Source: Embleya scabrispora DSM 41855 (GTDB lineage: Bacteria; Actinomycetota; Actinomycetes; Streptomycetales; Streptomycetaceae). Taken from it: a DNA stretch of 64,000 nucleotides. Position numbers and translations under genes: made by a program. Below, one piece after another: positions 20,690-29,548 of this stretch; within the stretch, counting starts at the first letter, position 1, and each line of letters opens with the position of its first letter. Below the pieces are notes generated by a model, which was not told the DNA's origin, did not search any database, and worked only from the letters and a program-made list of their open reading frames with translations. The stretch spans positions 348,587 to 412,586 of the forward strand of contig NZ_KB889675.1 in assembly GCF_000372745.1 (NCBI RefSeq). Direction: 5' to 3'.

Positions 20690-21520
20690 ATGCGCAGCTA
20701 TGGACCCGAGTCGCTGATTCCGGGATGGAAGAAGGACAAACCCGTCCCCGAGGTCGAGGCCGAACGCGATCTGGTGGTGGAGGAGGTGTCCACCGGCTTC
20801 TGCGGCGCGGTGGTTCGGGTGGAGAAGACCCCCGAGGGCTTCACCGTCACACTGGAGGATCGGCACGGCCGGCTCCGGGTCTTCCCGCTGGATCCGCGCG
20901 GGTTCTCGATCGACGGTGAGGTCGTCACCCTGATCCGCCCGCGTACGCCGGGACCCGCGCGCGCTCCCGGGCGCACCGCGTCGGGTTCGGTGGCGGTCCG
21001 GGGCGCCCGGGCCAGGGTGGCACGGGCCGGCCGGATCTATGTGGAGGGCCGGCACGACGCCGAACTGGTCGAGCGGGTGTGGGGCGACGACCTGCGGATC
21101 GAGGGCGTGGTCGTGGAGTATCTGGAGGGAGTCGACGATCTCCCGGCGCTGGTGCGCGAGTTCGCGCCGGGCCCGGGTCGGCGGCTGGGCGTGCTGGTGG
21201 ACCACCTGGTGCCCGGCTCGAAGGAGAGCCGGATCGCCGCGCGGGTCACCGGCGATCAGGTGCTCGTGGTGGGACACCCCTATATCGACGTGTGGCAGGC
21301 GGTGCGGCCGGCGTCGCTGGGCATCGCGGCGTGGCCGGACGTACCGCGCGAAGTGCCGTGGAAGGAGGGGGTCTGCGCGGCGCTCGGCTGGCCGGTGGAC
21401 CCGCCGCGGGCATGGCGTCGGATCCTCGCGGCGGTGGATTCGTACCGCGACCTGGAGCCGGCGCTGCTGGGAAAGGTGGAGGAACTGATCGATTTCGTGA
21501 CAGCACCGTCCGAGATGTGA
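20690..21520 (+). CDS. DUF3097 family protein
   Basis: 276-aa protein starting MRSYGPESLIPGWKKDKPVPEVEAE, typical of the actinobacterial DUF3097 family. The middle part (GRIYVEGRHDAELVERVWG, then RRLGVLVDHLVPGSKESRIA) has the spacing of TOPRIM-like motifs, with a conserved Glu and Asp that could bind metal. That relation is my inference. The ATG is 7 bases after TAGCGT, a plausible -10 box, with no ribosome-binding site, so it is probably leaderless. Function unknown; perhaps nucleic-acid related. Confidence 0.8.
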   Translation: MRSYGPESLIPGWKKDKPVPEVEAERDLVVEEVSTGFCGAVVRVEKTPEGFTVTLEDRHGRLRVFPLDPRGFSIDGEVVTLIRPRTPGPARAPGRTASGSVAVRGARARVARAGRIYVEGRHDAELVERVWGDDLRIEGVVVEYLEGVDDLPALVREFAPGPGRRLGVLVDHLVPGSKESRIAARVTGDQVLVVGHPYIDVWQAVRPASLGIAAWPDVPREVPWKEGVCAALGWPVDPPRAWRRILAAVDSYRDLEPALLGKVEELIDFVTAPSEM

Positions 21521-21576
21521 GACGCGGGCGAATTGTTCGTTGACCGCCGCCGCAGCCGGCTGCGACTCTCCATTTC

Positions 21577-21669
21577 GTGAACCACCGTGACGTCAGCCTC
21601 GTGACGCGCCGCCACGTCGACCTTCGTCGACAGGCGAGCGCGATCTGTGCCGTCCGGCCCGTCCGCTGA
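21577..21669 (+). CDS. Small cysteine-type leader peptide upstream of the ABC-sulfatase operon
   Basis: 30-codon ORF with a GTG start, in the 390-base gap before the substrate-binding protein gene. Its core TRRHVDLRRQASAICAV matches the short 'putative leader peptide' proteins (RRHVDLxRxASAxC pattern) that precede sulfur-assimilation genes in Streptomyces and other actinobacteria. The single conserved Cys codon near the end is the proposed sensor: stalling when cysteinyl-tRNA is low. No ribosome-binding site is visible. Its presence supports sulfur control of the downstream operon. Confidence 0.75.
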   Translation: MNHRDVSLVTRRHVDLRRQASAICAVRPVR

Positions 21670-21911
21670 CCGGAGTTCCGCACTCCCGGTAGGACCACCC
21701 CCGAACCGCGCGTGACCCACACGATCGGTGCGCCCACGCGCACCTGATCCCGCTCCGCGCCGCGCGATACCCCCCGTTTTCCGCACCCGACCGGGTACGG
21801 CCGACCCCTGCCCGGGTCCGCCGGCGGTCTCCCTTGCCACGCCCTCATGCCGCTCGCGTCCGATCCGGCCGCGGTTCGGCATGCGCGTACGCCTGCCTTC
21901 CAGGAGCACGA

Positions 21912-23498
21912 ATGTCTGTTTCACCCGCCTTCGCCGACACGTTGACCCGCCGCCGGCTCGTCCAGGGAATCGGCGCGGGCGCCGCCCTGCTCGGCCTCGC
22001 CGGATGCCGTTCGGCAGTGGATCAGGACAAGGCGGCGCCGGCCGGGGCACAGGCCGGGCCCAGGCGCGGCGGCACGCTCAAGGTCGCCACCCTCGCCGAC
22101 CTGACGCCCGCCCTGCTGTTCACCCAGGGTCCGATCTTCAGCATCCATCGGCTGGTCTTCAACACCCTGACCCGCTACGCCCCCGGCGGGCTCGATCCAC
22201 AACCCGAACTGGCCACCGCGTGGCAGATCGCGCCCGACGGCAAGGCGATCACACTGACCCTGCGCGAGGACGTCACCTTCCACAACGGCCGCCCGTTCAC
22301 CGCCGAGGACGTGGTGTTCGCGGTGCGCAACCTGCAGAACCCGCAGCGCAGCGCCCAGTTGCGGGCAACCGCGCTGGCCGTCACCGGCTTCGACATCGAC
22401 TCGCCGCATCGGATCACGCTGCGACTCGCCCATCCCGTGACGAACATCTTCGACCTGTTCGAGTTCATGGTGATCTCCGCCAAGGAGTCGGTCGAGGACG
22501 CGGTGCTCGGCAGGAACGTGGTCGGCACCGGCCCGTTCGTATGGAAGACCTGGACCCCTGGCACCTCGCTGGTACTGGAACGCAACCCGAGGTACTGGGT
22601 GCCCGAGCGGCCCTATCTGGACGCGGTGGAGATCCGGGTGGTCCCGCAGCCGGACGCGCTGATCGCCTCGCTGCGCAGCGGCCAGAGCCACCTCGCCGCC
22701 GGCCTCGGCGGACGCGACATCGCGCCGCTGCGCGAGGACAAGGCGTTCAACCTGCGTGAGTACGACCAGGGTTCGGGCAACATCTACCTCGGCGTGAACA
22801 CCTCGGTCGCACCGCTGGACGACAAGCGGGTGCGCCAGGCGCTGTCCTTCGCGGTCAACCGCGATCGGATCGTCAAGCAGGCCCTGGGCGGCTACGGGCT
22901 CGCCTCGGCGGCGCCCTGGCCCAAGACCTCGCCGGTGTACACCGACGCGGACGCGAATCGGTACCCCTACGACCCGACCAGGGCCAAGGCGCTGCTGGCC
23001 GAGGCCGGCCACGGCGGCGGCCTGGACCTGCCGCTGGCGTTCTTGAGCACCGCCCCGGCGGTGGCCCAGATGGTGCAGTTCGACCTGGCCCAGGTCGGCG
23101 TCAAGACCACCCTCGAACCGCTGGACCCGGCCAAGTTCCAGGCCCAGTTGATCGCCCAGACGATGCCGGCCCTGTGGACCGGCACCCACGGCTTCGCGTC
23201 CAACCAGCCCGCCACGCTCGCGGTCAGCGCGTACCCGTTCAACGAGGCCAAGAACACCTCGAAGTTCACCGACCCGCAGTACACCGAGATCGTGCAACGC
23301 GCCTGGAACCAGACCGACGCACGCTCGGCCGCGGCCAAGGCCGCCTACGCCGAGCTGAGTCAGGCACTGCTGGACCGGCAGTTCATCATCGACCTCGCGG
23401 TGCTGACCAACGTGCAGCCGGCCACCGCGAATCTGCGCGATGTGCGACAGAACCGCTACAACGCGACCGTCCTCGACGACGCGTACCTGGCGGGCTGA
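21912..23498 (+). CDS. ABC transporter substrate-binding lipoprotein (peptide/nickel class)
   Basis: 528-aa extracytoplasmic binding protein of family 5 (Dpp/Opp/Nik type). The signal region has a twin-arginine-like TRRRLVQGIG followed by a hydrophobic core and the lipobox LAGC (Cys at about residue 36), so it may be Tat-exported and lipid-anchored. The mature protein begins GGTLKVATLADLTPALLF and has the family motif LREDVTFHNGRPFTAEDVVFAVRN. It is the first structural gene of a five-gene operon ending in a sulfatase, so a sulfated small molecule is a plausible ligand. AGGAG precedes the ATG. Confidence 0.9.
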   Translation: MSVSPAFADTLTRRRLVQGIGAGAALLGLAGCRSAVDQDKAAPAGAQAGPRRGGTLKVATLADLTPALLFTQGPIFSIHRLVFNTLTRYAPGGLDPQPELATAWQIAPDGKAITLTLREDVTFHNGRPFTAEDVVFAVRNLQNPQRSAQLRATALAVTGFDIDSPHRITLRLAHPVTNIFDLFEFMVISAKESVEDAVLGRNVVGTGPFVWKTWTPGTSLVLERNPRYWVPERPYLDAVEIRVVPQPDALIASLRSGQSHLAAGLGGRDIAPLREDKAFNLREYDQGSGNIYLGVNTSVAPLDDKRVRQALSFAVNRDRIVKQALGGYGLASAAPWPKTSPVYTDADANRYPYDPTRAKALLAEAGHGGGLDLPLAFLSTAPAVAQMVQFDLAQVGVKTTLEPLDPAKFQAQLIAQTMPALWTGTHGFASNQPATLAVSAYPFNEAKNTSKFTDPQYTEIVQRAWNQTDARSAAAKAAYAELSQALLDRQFIIDLAVLTNVQPATANLRDVRQNRYNATVLDDAYLAG

Positions 23499-23501
23499 GC
23501 G

Positions 23502-24446
23502 ATGACCGGATATCTGCTGCGCCGACTGCCCTCGGCACTGCTCGTCCTGGTGCTCGCCTCGTTCGCGATCTTCGCCATCCTGCGGCTGATCCCGGGCGAT
23601 CCGGCGACCACGCTCGCGGGCTCCGACCCCTCTCCCGACACGATCGCCGCGATCCGCGCCGACCTCGGGCTCGACCGGCCGTTCCTGGCCCAGTACTTCT
23701 CCTGGATCGGCGATCTGCTCTCCGGCGATCCGGGCCGGTCGTACCTGATCGGCGGGCAGATCACCGACCTGATCGGGGATCGGTTCGGCAACACCCTCGC
23801 ACTGGCGATCGGCGCCCTGGTGCTGATGCTGGTGCTCGGCCCGATCCTGGGCGTGCTCTGCGCCACCGCCCGAGGCCGTGTCCCGCGGGCACTGCTGGGC
23901 GCGGTCAACTCGGTGTCGCTGACCGTGCCGGTGTTCGTCACCGGGGTGCTGCTGGTGCTGCTGTTCGCGGTGACCTGGCGGCTGCTGCCGCCGGGTGGAC
24001 ACCAGTCGATCGTGGCCGACCCGGTGATCGGGTTGCAGTACCTGGTGCTGCCCGCGCTGTGCCTGGCACTGCCCGGCTCCGCGGTGATCGCCCGCTACAT
24101 CAAGGACGGAGTGCTCCAGGCGCTCGGCGAGGACTACGTGCGCACCGCCCGCTCGCTGGGCGTGTCCCGGCGGCGGATCCTGTGGCGACACGCGCTGCCC
24201 AACGCCCTGCCACCGGTGCTGACCGTGCTCGGCATGCAGGTCGGCGCGCTGCTGGGCGGCGCGGTCGTGGTGGAGGCGCTGTTCGCCTGGCCGGGCCTGG
24301 GCCAGCTCGCCGAACAGGGCGTCGCCCGCCGTGACTACCCGGTGGTGCAGGCGCTGTTGTTGCTGCTCGTCGGGGTGTACGTGCTCGTCCAGTTGCTGAC
24401 CGACATCGCCTACGCGCTGCTCGACCCGAGGGTGAGGCTGGGATGA
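23502..24446 (+). CDS. ABC transporter permease (DppB type)
   Basis: 314-aa inner-membrane permease with six predicted helices, starting MTGYLLRRLPSALLVLVLASFAIFAILRLIPGDPA as DppB-like proteins do. The cytosolic coupling loop (EDYVRTARSLGVSRRRILWRHALPNALPPVLT) contains the EAA motif. It starts 3 bases after the binding-protein stop and overlaps the next permease by four bases (ATGA). Confidence 0.9.
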   Translation: MTGYLLRRLPSALLVLVLASFAIFAILRLIPGDPATTLAGSDPSPDTIAAIRADLGLDRPFLAQYFSWIGDLLSGDPGRSYLIGGQITDLIGDRFGNTLALAIGALVLMLVLGPILGVLCATARGRVPRALLGAVNSVSLTVPVFVTGVLLVLLFAVTWRLLPPGGHQSIVADPVIGLQYLVLPALCLALPGSAVIARYIKDGVLQALGEDYVRTARSLGVSRRRILWRHALPNALPPVLTVLGMQVGALLGGAVVVEALFAWPGLGQLAEQGVARRDYPVVQALLLLLVGVYVLVQLLTDIAYALLDPRVRLG

Positions 24447-25309
24447 CCGCCGCGGTAGTCACCAAGGCGCCGGTGGTCGCCGCGCCCGCGAAGCGGGCTC
24501 GCAACCCCTATGTACAGGGCCTGCTCACGCCGCGCGGGATCACCGGGCTGATCGTGGTCGGCCTGGTGGTCCTGCTCGGCTTGGCCGCGCCGCTGCTGAC
24601 CTCGTACGCACCCACCTTCCAGACCTCGAACGCGCTGCTGCAACCGAGCGGGGAACATCCGCTGGGCACCGACGAGATCGGCCGCGACCTGTGGTCGCGG
24701 GTGCTGTTCGGAATCCGCACCGACCTGATCGTGGTGGTGAGCGCGGTACCGCTGGGCGCGCTCGCGGGCTGCCTGCTCGCGCTGGTGTCGGTGGCGTCGC
24801 GCTGGGCCGACGTGCTCGTCCAGCGCCTGTTCGACGTGGTGCTCGCCTTCCCCGGACTGATCCTGGGCCTGACCGTGACCGCCGTCCTGGGCGCCGGCAC
24901 AAGCACGGTGATCGTGGTGATCGCGGTGGTCGAGGCCCCCGCGTTCGGCCGCATGTTGCGCGGCGCGATCCTGTCCCACCGCGAGCGCGAGTACGCGTTG
25001 GCGGCCCGGGTCGGCGGCGCCGGACCGGCCCGGCTGCTGGTTCGGCACATCCTGCCCAACGCGGCCGACCCCCTGGTCGTGCAGATCGCGGTGTCGTTGT
25101 CGATCGCGGTGATCGTCGAGGGCGCGATGAGCTTCATCGGGATCGGCGTGCGCCCGCCGGAGCCCTCGCTCGGCTCGATCGTCAGCGGCTCGGTGATGCA
25201 CCTCCAGGACCATCCGATCTACGCCATCGGCCCGCTCGTCGCGATCAGCGCGTTCGTGCTGGGTCTGAACCTGCTCGCGGAAGCACTCAACAAGGGGGTC
25301 CGGCGATGA
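24443..25309 (+). CDS. ABC transporter permease (DppC type)
   Basis: 288-aa permease. It has the N-terminal OppC-like segment, the periplasmic-side signature HPLGTDEIGRDLWSRVLFGIRTDL, and the EAA loop REYALAARVGGAGPARLLVRHILPNAADP. Four-base overlaps with both neighbours show tight translational coupling. It partners with the upstream DppB-type permease. Confidence 0.9.
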   Translation: MTAAVVTKAPVVAAPAKRARNPYVQGLLTPRGITGLIVVGLVVLLGLAAPLLTSYAPTFQTSNALLQPSGEHPLGTDEIGRDLWSRVLFGIRTDLIVVVSAVPLGALAGCLLALVSVASRWADVLVQRLFDVVLAFPGLILGLTVTAVLGAGTSTVIVVIAVVEAPAFGRMLRGAILSHREREYALAARVGGAGPARLLVRHILPNAADPLVVQIAVSLSIAVIVEGAMSFIGIGVRPPEPSLGSIVSGSVMHLQDHPIYAIGPLVAISAFVLGLNLLAEALNKGVRR

Positions 25310-27129
25310 CCGTCACGATCGACAAGCCCGCCGAAGTCCGCGCCGCCATCCCACTGCTGGCGGCACACGACCTGCGGGTGGTGTTCGACTCGGCCCGCGG
25401 CCCGGTGCACGCGGTGCGCGGCGTGGACCTGGACCTGGCCGCCGGCGAAATGCTCGGCATCGTCGGCGAGTCCGGCTCCGGCAAGTCCACGACCGCGCTC
25501 GCACTGGCCCGCATGTTGCCGCCCGCGGGCCGGATCACGGGCGGATCGGTGCTGCTGGACGGCGACACCGACCTGGTCGCGGCCTCCGAGGCGGCGCTCA
25601 CCGGGGTACGCGGGCGGCGGATCGGCATGGTCTTCCAGGACCCGATGACGTCGCTGAACCCGCTGCTGACAGTGCGCCGACAACTGGACGAGGCGCTGCG
25701 CGCGCACGGGTTCGGCGACCGCGGGGCGCGCCGGGCCCGCTCGATCGAGCTGTTGGAGCTGGTCGGCATCCCGGGTGCCCGGCTGCGCGGCTACCCGCAC
25801 CAGTTCTCCGGCGGCATGCGTCAGCGGGTGATGATCGCGCTGGCCCTGGCCAACCGACCCGACGTGCTGATCGCGGACGAGCCGACCACCGCGCTGGATC
25901 CGACCGTGCAGGCGCAGATCCTGGAGTTGCTGGACACGCTGCGCCGCGAACTGGGCACCGCAGTGCTGCTGATCACGCACAACATGGGCGTGGTCGCCGA
26001 GCGCTGCGACCGGGTCGCGGTGATGTACGGCGGCCGGGTGGTCGAACAGGGTCCGGTCGCCGAAGTGCTCAGCGCGCCCCGACACCCGTACACCGCCGGG
26101 CTGTTGCGCGCGGTGCCGCGTCTGGACACGCCCGCCGGCACCCGGCTCGCGGGTATCCCCGGCACACCGCCGGACCTGGCGCTGCCGGTGCTCGGCTGCG
26201 CGTTCGCAAACCGGTGCACCGCGGCCGTCGACCGGTGCCGAACCGAGCAACCGGACCTGGCCCCGGTCACCGACACCGCGCGGACCGCGTGCTGGGTGCC
26301 ATCGACCGAGGCATCGGCTCACCCGCTCGAACCGATCGTGCGCAGGGCGCCGGATCCGACCTCGCCGGTGCTCGAAGTGAGCGGCGTGTCCAAGACGTTC
26401 CGCTCCCGGGGGCGGCCGGCGGTCTCCGCGCTGACGGACGTGGACCTGGTGCTGTATCCGGGCGAGACGCTCGGCGTCGTCGGCGAGTCGGGCTCGGGCA
26501 AGTCCACCCTGGCCCGGGCGATCGTCGGCATCCACAAACCCGATCGCGGCGTGATCCGGGTGGCCGGCAAGGGCCGGCTCGCCCGCGAGGTGCAGATGGT
26601 CTTCCAGGACCCGTACGCCTCGCTCAACCCCAGGATGACGGTCGGCGACATCGTCGCCGACCCGCTGCACGCCCAACACATCGGCACACCGCTGGAACGC
26701 CGGGCACGAGTACTGGAGTTGCTGGAGCGCGTCGGCCTGGATCCGGCCGTCGCCTCCCGCTTTCCCCGCGACTTCTCCGGCGGGCAGCGGCAACGGATCG
26801 GCATCGCCCGGGCGTTGGCACCGGCGCCCTCGGTGCTGATCTGCGACGAGGCGGTCTCCGCGCTGGACGTCTCGGTGCAGGCGCAGGTGGTCAACCTGCT
26901 CGCCGAACTCCAGGCCGATCTGGGCCTGGCGCTGCTGTTCATCGCCCACGACCTCGCGGTGGTGCGCTCGATCAGCCACCGGATCGTGGTGCTGCGCGAG
27001 GGCCGCGTGGTGGAGACCGGCCCGGCCGACGATCTGGTCGCGCATCCGCAGGACCCCTATACGAAGGCCCTGTTGGCCGCCGTCCCCTCCCCCGTTCCGG
27101 CCGCCATGCGCGCGGCCGAGGCAGCCTGA
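25306..27129 (+). CDS. Fused dual-ATPase subunit of the ABC transporter (DppD-DppF fusion)
   Basis: 607-aa protein with two complete ABC ATPase domains in one chain. Domain 1 (about residues 15-330) has Walker [10 protein letters not shown], signature FSGGMRQRV, Walker [12 protein letters not shown], and the Cys-rich C-terminal region of oligopeptide ATPases (GCAFANRC). Domain 2 (about 355-600) has a second [24 protein letters not shown] and [11 protein letters not shown]. Both look intact. The fusion supplies the heterodimer normally made by two genes. It overlaps the upstream permease by four bases. Confidence 0.9.
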   Translation: MTVTIDKPAEVRAAIPLLAAHDLRVVFDSARGPVHAVRGVDLDLAAGEMLGIVGESGSGKSTTALALARMLPPAGRITGGSVLLDGDTDLVAASEAALTGVRGRRIGMVFQDPMTSLNPLLTVRRQLDEALRAHGFGDRGARRARSIELLELVGIPGARLRGYPHQFSGGMRQRVMIALALANRPDVLIADEPTTALDPTVQAQILELLDTLRRELGTAVLLITHNMGVVAERCDRVAVMYGGRVVEQGPVAEVLSAPRHPYTAGLLRAVPRLDTPAGTRLAGIPGTPPDLALPVLGCAFANRCTAAVDRCRTEQPDLAPVTDTARTACWVPSTEASAHPLEPIVRRAPDPTSPVLEVSGVSKTFRSRGRPAVSALTDVDLVLYPGETLGVVGESGSGKSTLARAIVGIHKPDRGVIRVAGKGRLAREVQMVFQDPYASLNPRMTVGDIVADPLHAQHIGTPLERRARVLELLERVGLDPAVASRFPRDFSGGQRQRIGIARALAPAPSVLICDEAVSALDVSVQAQVVNLLAELQADLGLALLFIAHDLAVVRSISHRIVVLREGRVVETGPADDLVAHPQDPYTKALLAAVPSPVPAAMRAAEAA

Positions 27130-27140
27130 AGGAGCGTCAC

Positions 27141-29456
27141 ATGTCCATCCCCGACGAGCGACACCGGGATCCGTACGAGGGCTTCGGGGGTCGGGTCGGC
27201 CGCACCTTCTCCGCCTCCGAGCCGGCCTGGCCACAGCCGCGTTCGGCCCGCCCGGGCGCGCCGAACGTGGTCGTGGTGCTGATCGACGACATGGGCTACA
27301 GCGACATCGGCCCGTTCGGCTCGGAGATCCCCACCCCGACCCTGGACCGACTCGCCGAGCGGGGCCTGCGGCTGACGAACTATCACACGATGCCGCTGTG
27401 CTCGCCCGCCCGCGCGGCGCTGTTGACCGGGCTGAATCCGCACCGGGTCGGCTACGCGATGGTGGCCAACGCCGATCCCGGCTTCCCGGGCTACGGCATG
27501 GAGATCGCGGACGACATCCCGACCCTGCCGCAGACCCTGCACGACGCGGGCTACGCGACCTTCGCGGTCGGCAAGTGGCACCTGGTGCGCGACTCGGCGT
27601 CCAACGCGGCCGACCATCGCGGCAACTGGCCGCTGCAAAAGGGCTTCGACCAGTACTACGGCGTCCTGGAGGGCCTGACCAGCCTGTTCCATCCGCATCA
27701 ACTGGTACGCGACAACTCGCCGTTGGACATCGACGAACTACCGAAGGACTACTACTACACGGACGACATCACCGATCAGGCGATCGGGATGATCAAGGGC
27801 CTGCGCGCACACGACCAGGACAAGCCGTTCTTCCTCTATGTCGCGCACAACGCGGTGCACGGTCCGTTGCAGGCGAAGGCCGCGGACATCGCGGCGCAGC
27901 AGGGCCGCTACGACCGGGGCTGGGACGTGCTGCGCGAGGAGCGCTTCGCCCGGCAGAAGGCGGCCGGCCTGTTCGAGCCGGGCACCCGGCTGCCCCGGCG
28001 CAACTTCGAGGCCGGGCAGGAGGTGGGCGCCTGGGCCGACCTGGATCCGCAGACCCGGCGGTTGTACGCGCGGTACATGGAGGTCTACGCGGGCATGGTC
28101 GCCAGCATCGACCACAACCTGGGCCGGCTGGTGGACACCCTGGAGGCGCTCGGCGAGTTGCACAACACCGTCATCGTGTTCACCTCGGACAACGGCGGAA
28201 CCGGCGAGGGCGGCGCGGAGGGCACCCGCGCCTACTTCAAGCGGTTCAATCAGCACCCGGCCAAGCCCGCCGACTGGCGCGGCGACATCGACCTGGACCT
28301 GGACCTGATCGGCGGCCCGCGCAGCCTGATCCACTACCCGCGCGGCTGGGGCATGGCCTCGAACACGCCGTTTCGGCTGTACAAGGGTCAGACCTACGCG
28401 GGCGGGGTGCGGGTGCCGTTCGTCATCTCGTGGCCGGCCGGGTTGCGCGAGCACGGGGTGCGGCAGCAGTACCAGTACGTCACCGACGTGCTGCCCACGC
28501 TGCTCGACCTGGCCGGCGTGCCGGTTCCGGTGGAACGGGCGGGCGCGCCGACGCAGGAGTTGGACGGGACCTCGTTCACCGACGTGCTCGCGGATCCGGC
28601 GGCCCCATCGCGGCACGGCGAGCAGTACAGCGAGATGGTCGGCAATCGCAGCTATTACCGGCACCCGTACAAGCTGGTGACGCACCACCGGGCCGGCGAC
28701 GCGTACGACGACGCGGAGTGGGCGCTGTACGACATCACCACGGACCCGACCGAGATCGACGACCTGGCCGACCGGCACCCGGACGTGGTCGAGGAGTTGG
28801 CCGCCGCGTGGGAGGCGGCGGCGTGGCGCAACGGAGTGTTCCCGCTCGCCGACGGCGGCGCGCTCGCGCTGCGCGGGCCGGCCGAGGAGCGGCTGCGCCG
28901 GCCGGTGCGGTTGCTCGCGGGCACACCGGAACTGGAGCGCTATCGCTCGGCGAAGCTGATCACGTTCCGGGACTTCGAGGTGCTCATCGAACTGGGCCGG
29001 CGCGGGGCCGCCGATCAGGGCGTGCTCGTCTCGCACGGCGATCAGGGCGGCGGTTACAGCGTCTATGTCGAAGCCGGCCGGTTGCACTTCGCCTACAACG
29101 AGTACGGCGAACTGCACGAGGTGGACGCCGGCGAACTGGCCCCGGACGCCCGGGTGGTGACGCTGACCGCACACGCGCGCCCGCACTTTCGCTGGGACTT
29201 CCGGGTCGGGGTGGACGGCGAGGACGTGGCCTGGCTGGAGGGCGTGCACATCCTGATCGGGATGGCCCCGCTCCAGGGGATCAGCGTCGGCGTCGACCGC
29301 AAGTCCCCGGTGTCCTGGCCGCTCTGGGAACGCCACGGCTCCTTCCGCTACACCGGCGAACTGACCGCGGTCACCTACACGCCGGGCCCACCGGCGCCGT
29401 ACGACCCGGAGACGGTCGTGCGCGCGCTGCGCGAGGCGGCGGCCACGTTCGAGTAG
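27141..29456 (+). CDS. Sulfatase (formylglycine-dependent, arylsulfatase type), apparently cytosolic
   Basis: 771-aa alkaline-phosphatase-fold sulfatase. Metal residues are in VLIDDMGYSD (Asp49/Asp50). The formylglycine motif is CSPAR at 87-91 (Cys87 is converted by a formylglycine-generating enzyme encoded elsewhere). KWH in VGKWHL and DNGGTGEGG are also present. About 200 extra C-terminal residues form a beta-rich domain. There is no signal peptide, so it should act inside the cell on substrate brought in by the preceding transporter. AAGGAG lies 7 bases before the ATG, and it follows the ATPase by 11 bases. Confidence 0.88.
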   Translation: MSIPDERHRDPYEGFGGRVGRTFSASEPAWPQPRSARPGAPNVVVVLIDDMGYSDIGPFGSEIPTPTLDRLAERGLRLTNYHTMPLCSPARAALLTGLNPHRVGYAMVANADPGFPGYGMEIADDIPTLPQTLHDAGYATFAVGKWHLVRDSASNAADHRGNWPLQKGFDQYYGVLEGLTSLFHPHQLVRDNSPLDIDELPKDYYYTDDITDQAIGMIKGLRAHDQDKPFFLYVAHNAVHGPLQAKAADIAAQQGRYDRGWDVLREERFARQKAAGLFEPGTRLPRRNFEAGQEVGAWADLDPQTRRLYARYMEVYAGMVASIDHNLGRLVDTLEALGELHNTVIVFTSDNGGTGEGGAEGTRAYFKRFNQHPAKPADWRGDIDLDLDLIGGPRSLIHYPRGWGMASNTPFRLYKGQTYAGGVRVPFVISWPAGLREHGVRQQYQYVTDVLPTLLDLAGVPVPVERAGAPTQELDGTSFTDVLADPAAPSRHGEQYSEMVGNRSYYRHPYKLVTHHRAGDAYDDAEWALYDITTDPTEIDDLADRHPDVVEELAAAWEAAAWRNGVFPLADGGALALRGPAEERLRRPVRLLAGTPELERYRSAKLITFRDFEVLIELGRRGAADQGVLVSHGDQGGGYSVYVEAGRLHFAYNEYGELHEVDAGELAPDARVVTLTAHARPHFRWDFRVGVDGEDVAWLEGVHILIGMAPLQGISVGVDRKSPVSWPLWERHGSFRYTGELTAVTYTPGPPAPYDPETVVRALREAAATFE

Positions 29457-29548
29457 CCGCCGCGCGGTGACCGTTCCCGGCTCGGGGAGGGGTCACCACC
29501 CGAGGCGTGGCCGCAATCCCGCTCGGACTTCCGCGCTAGCGTGCTCCG

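Noticed and set aside
26214..27140. Upstream extension of the sulfatase frame
   Set aside because: Lies inside the ATPase gene in another frame. The ATG at 27141 has a good ribosome-binding site.
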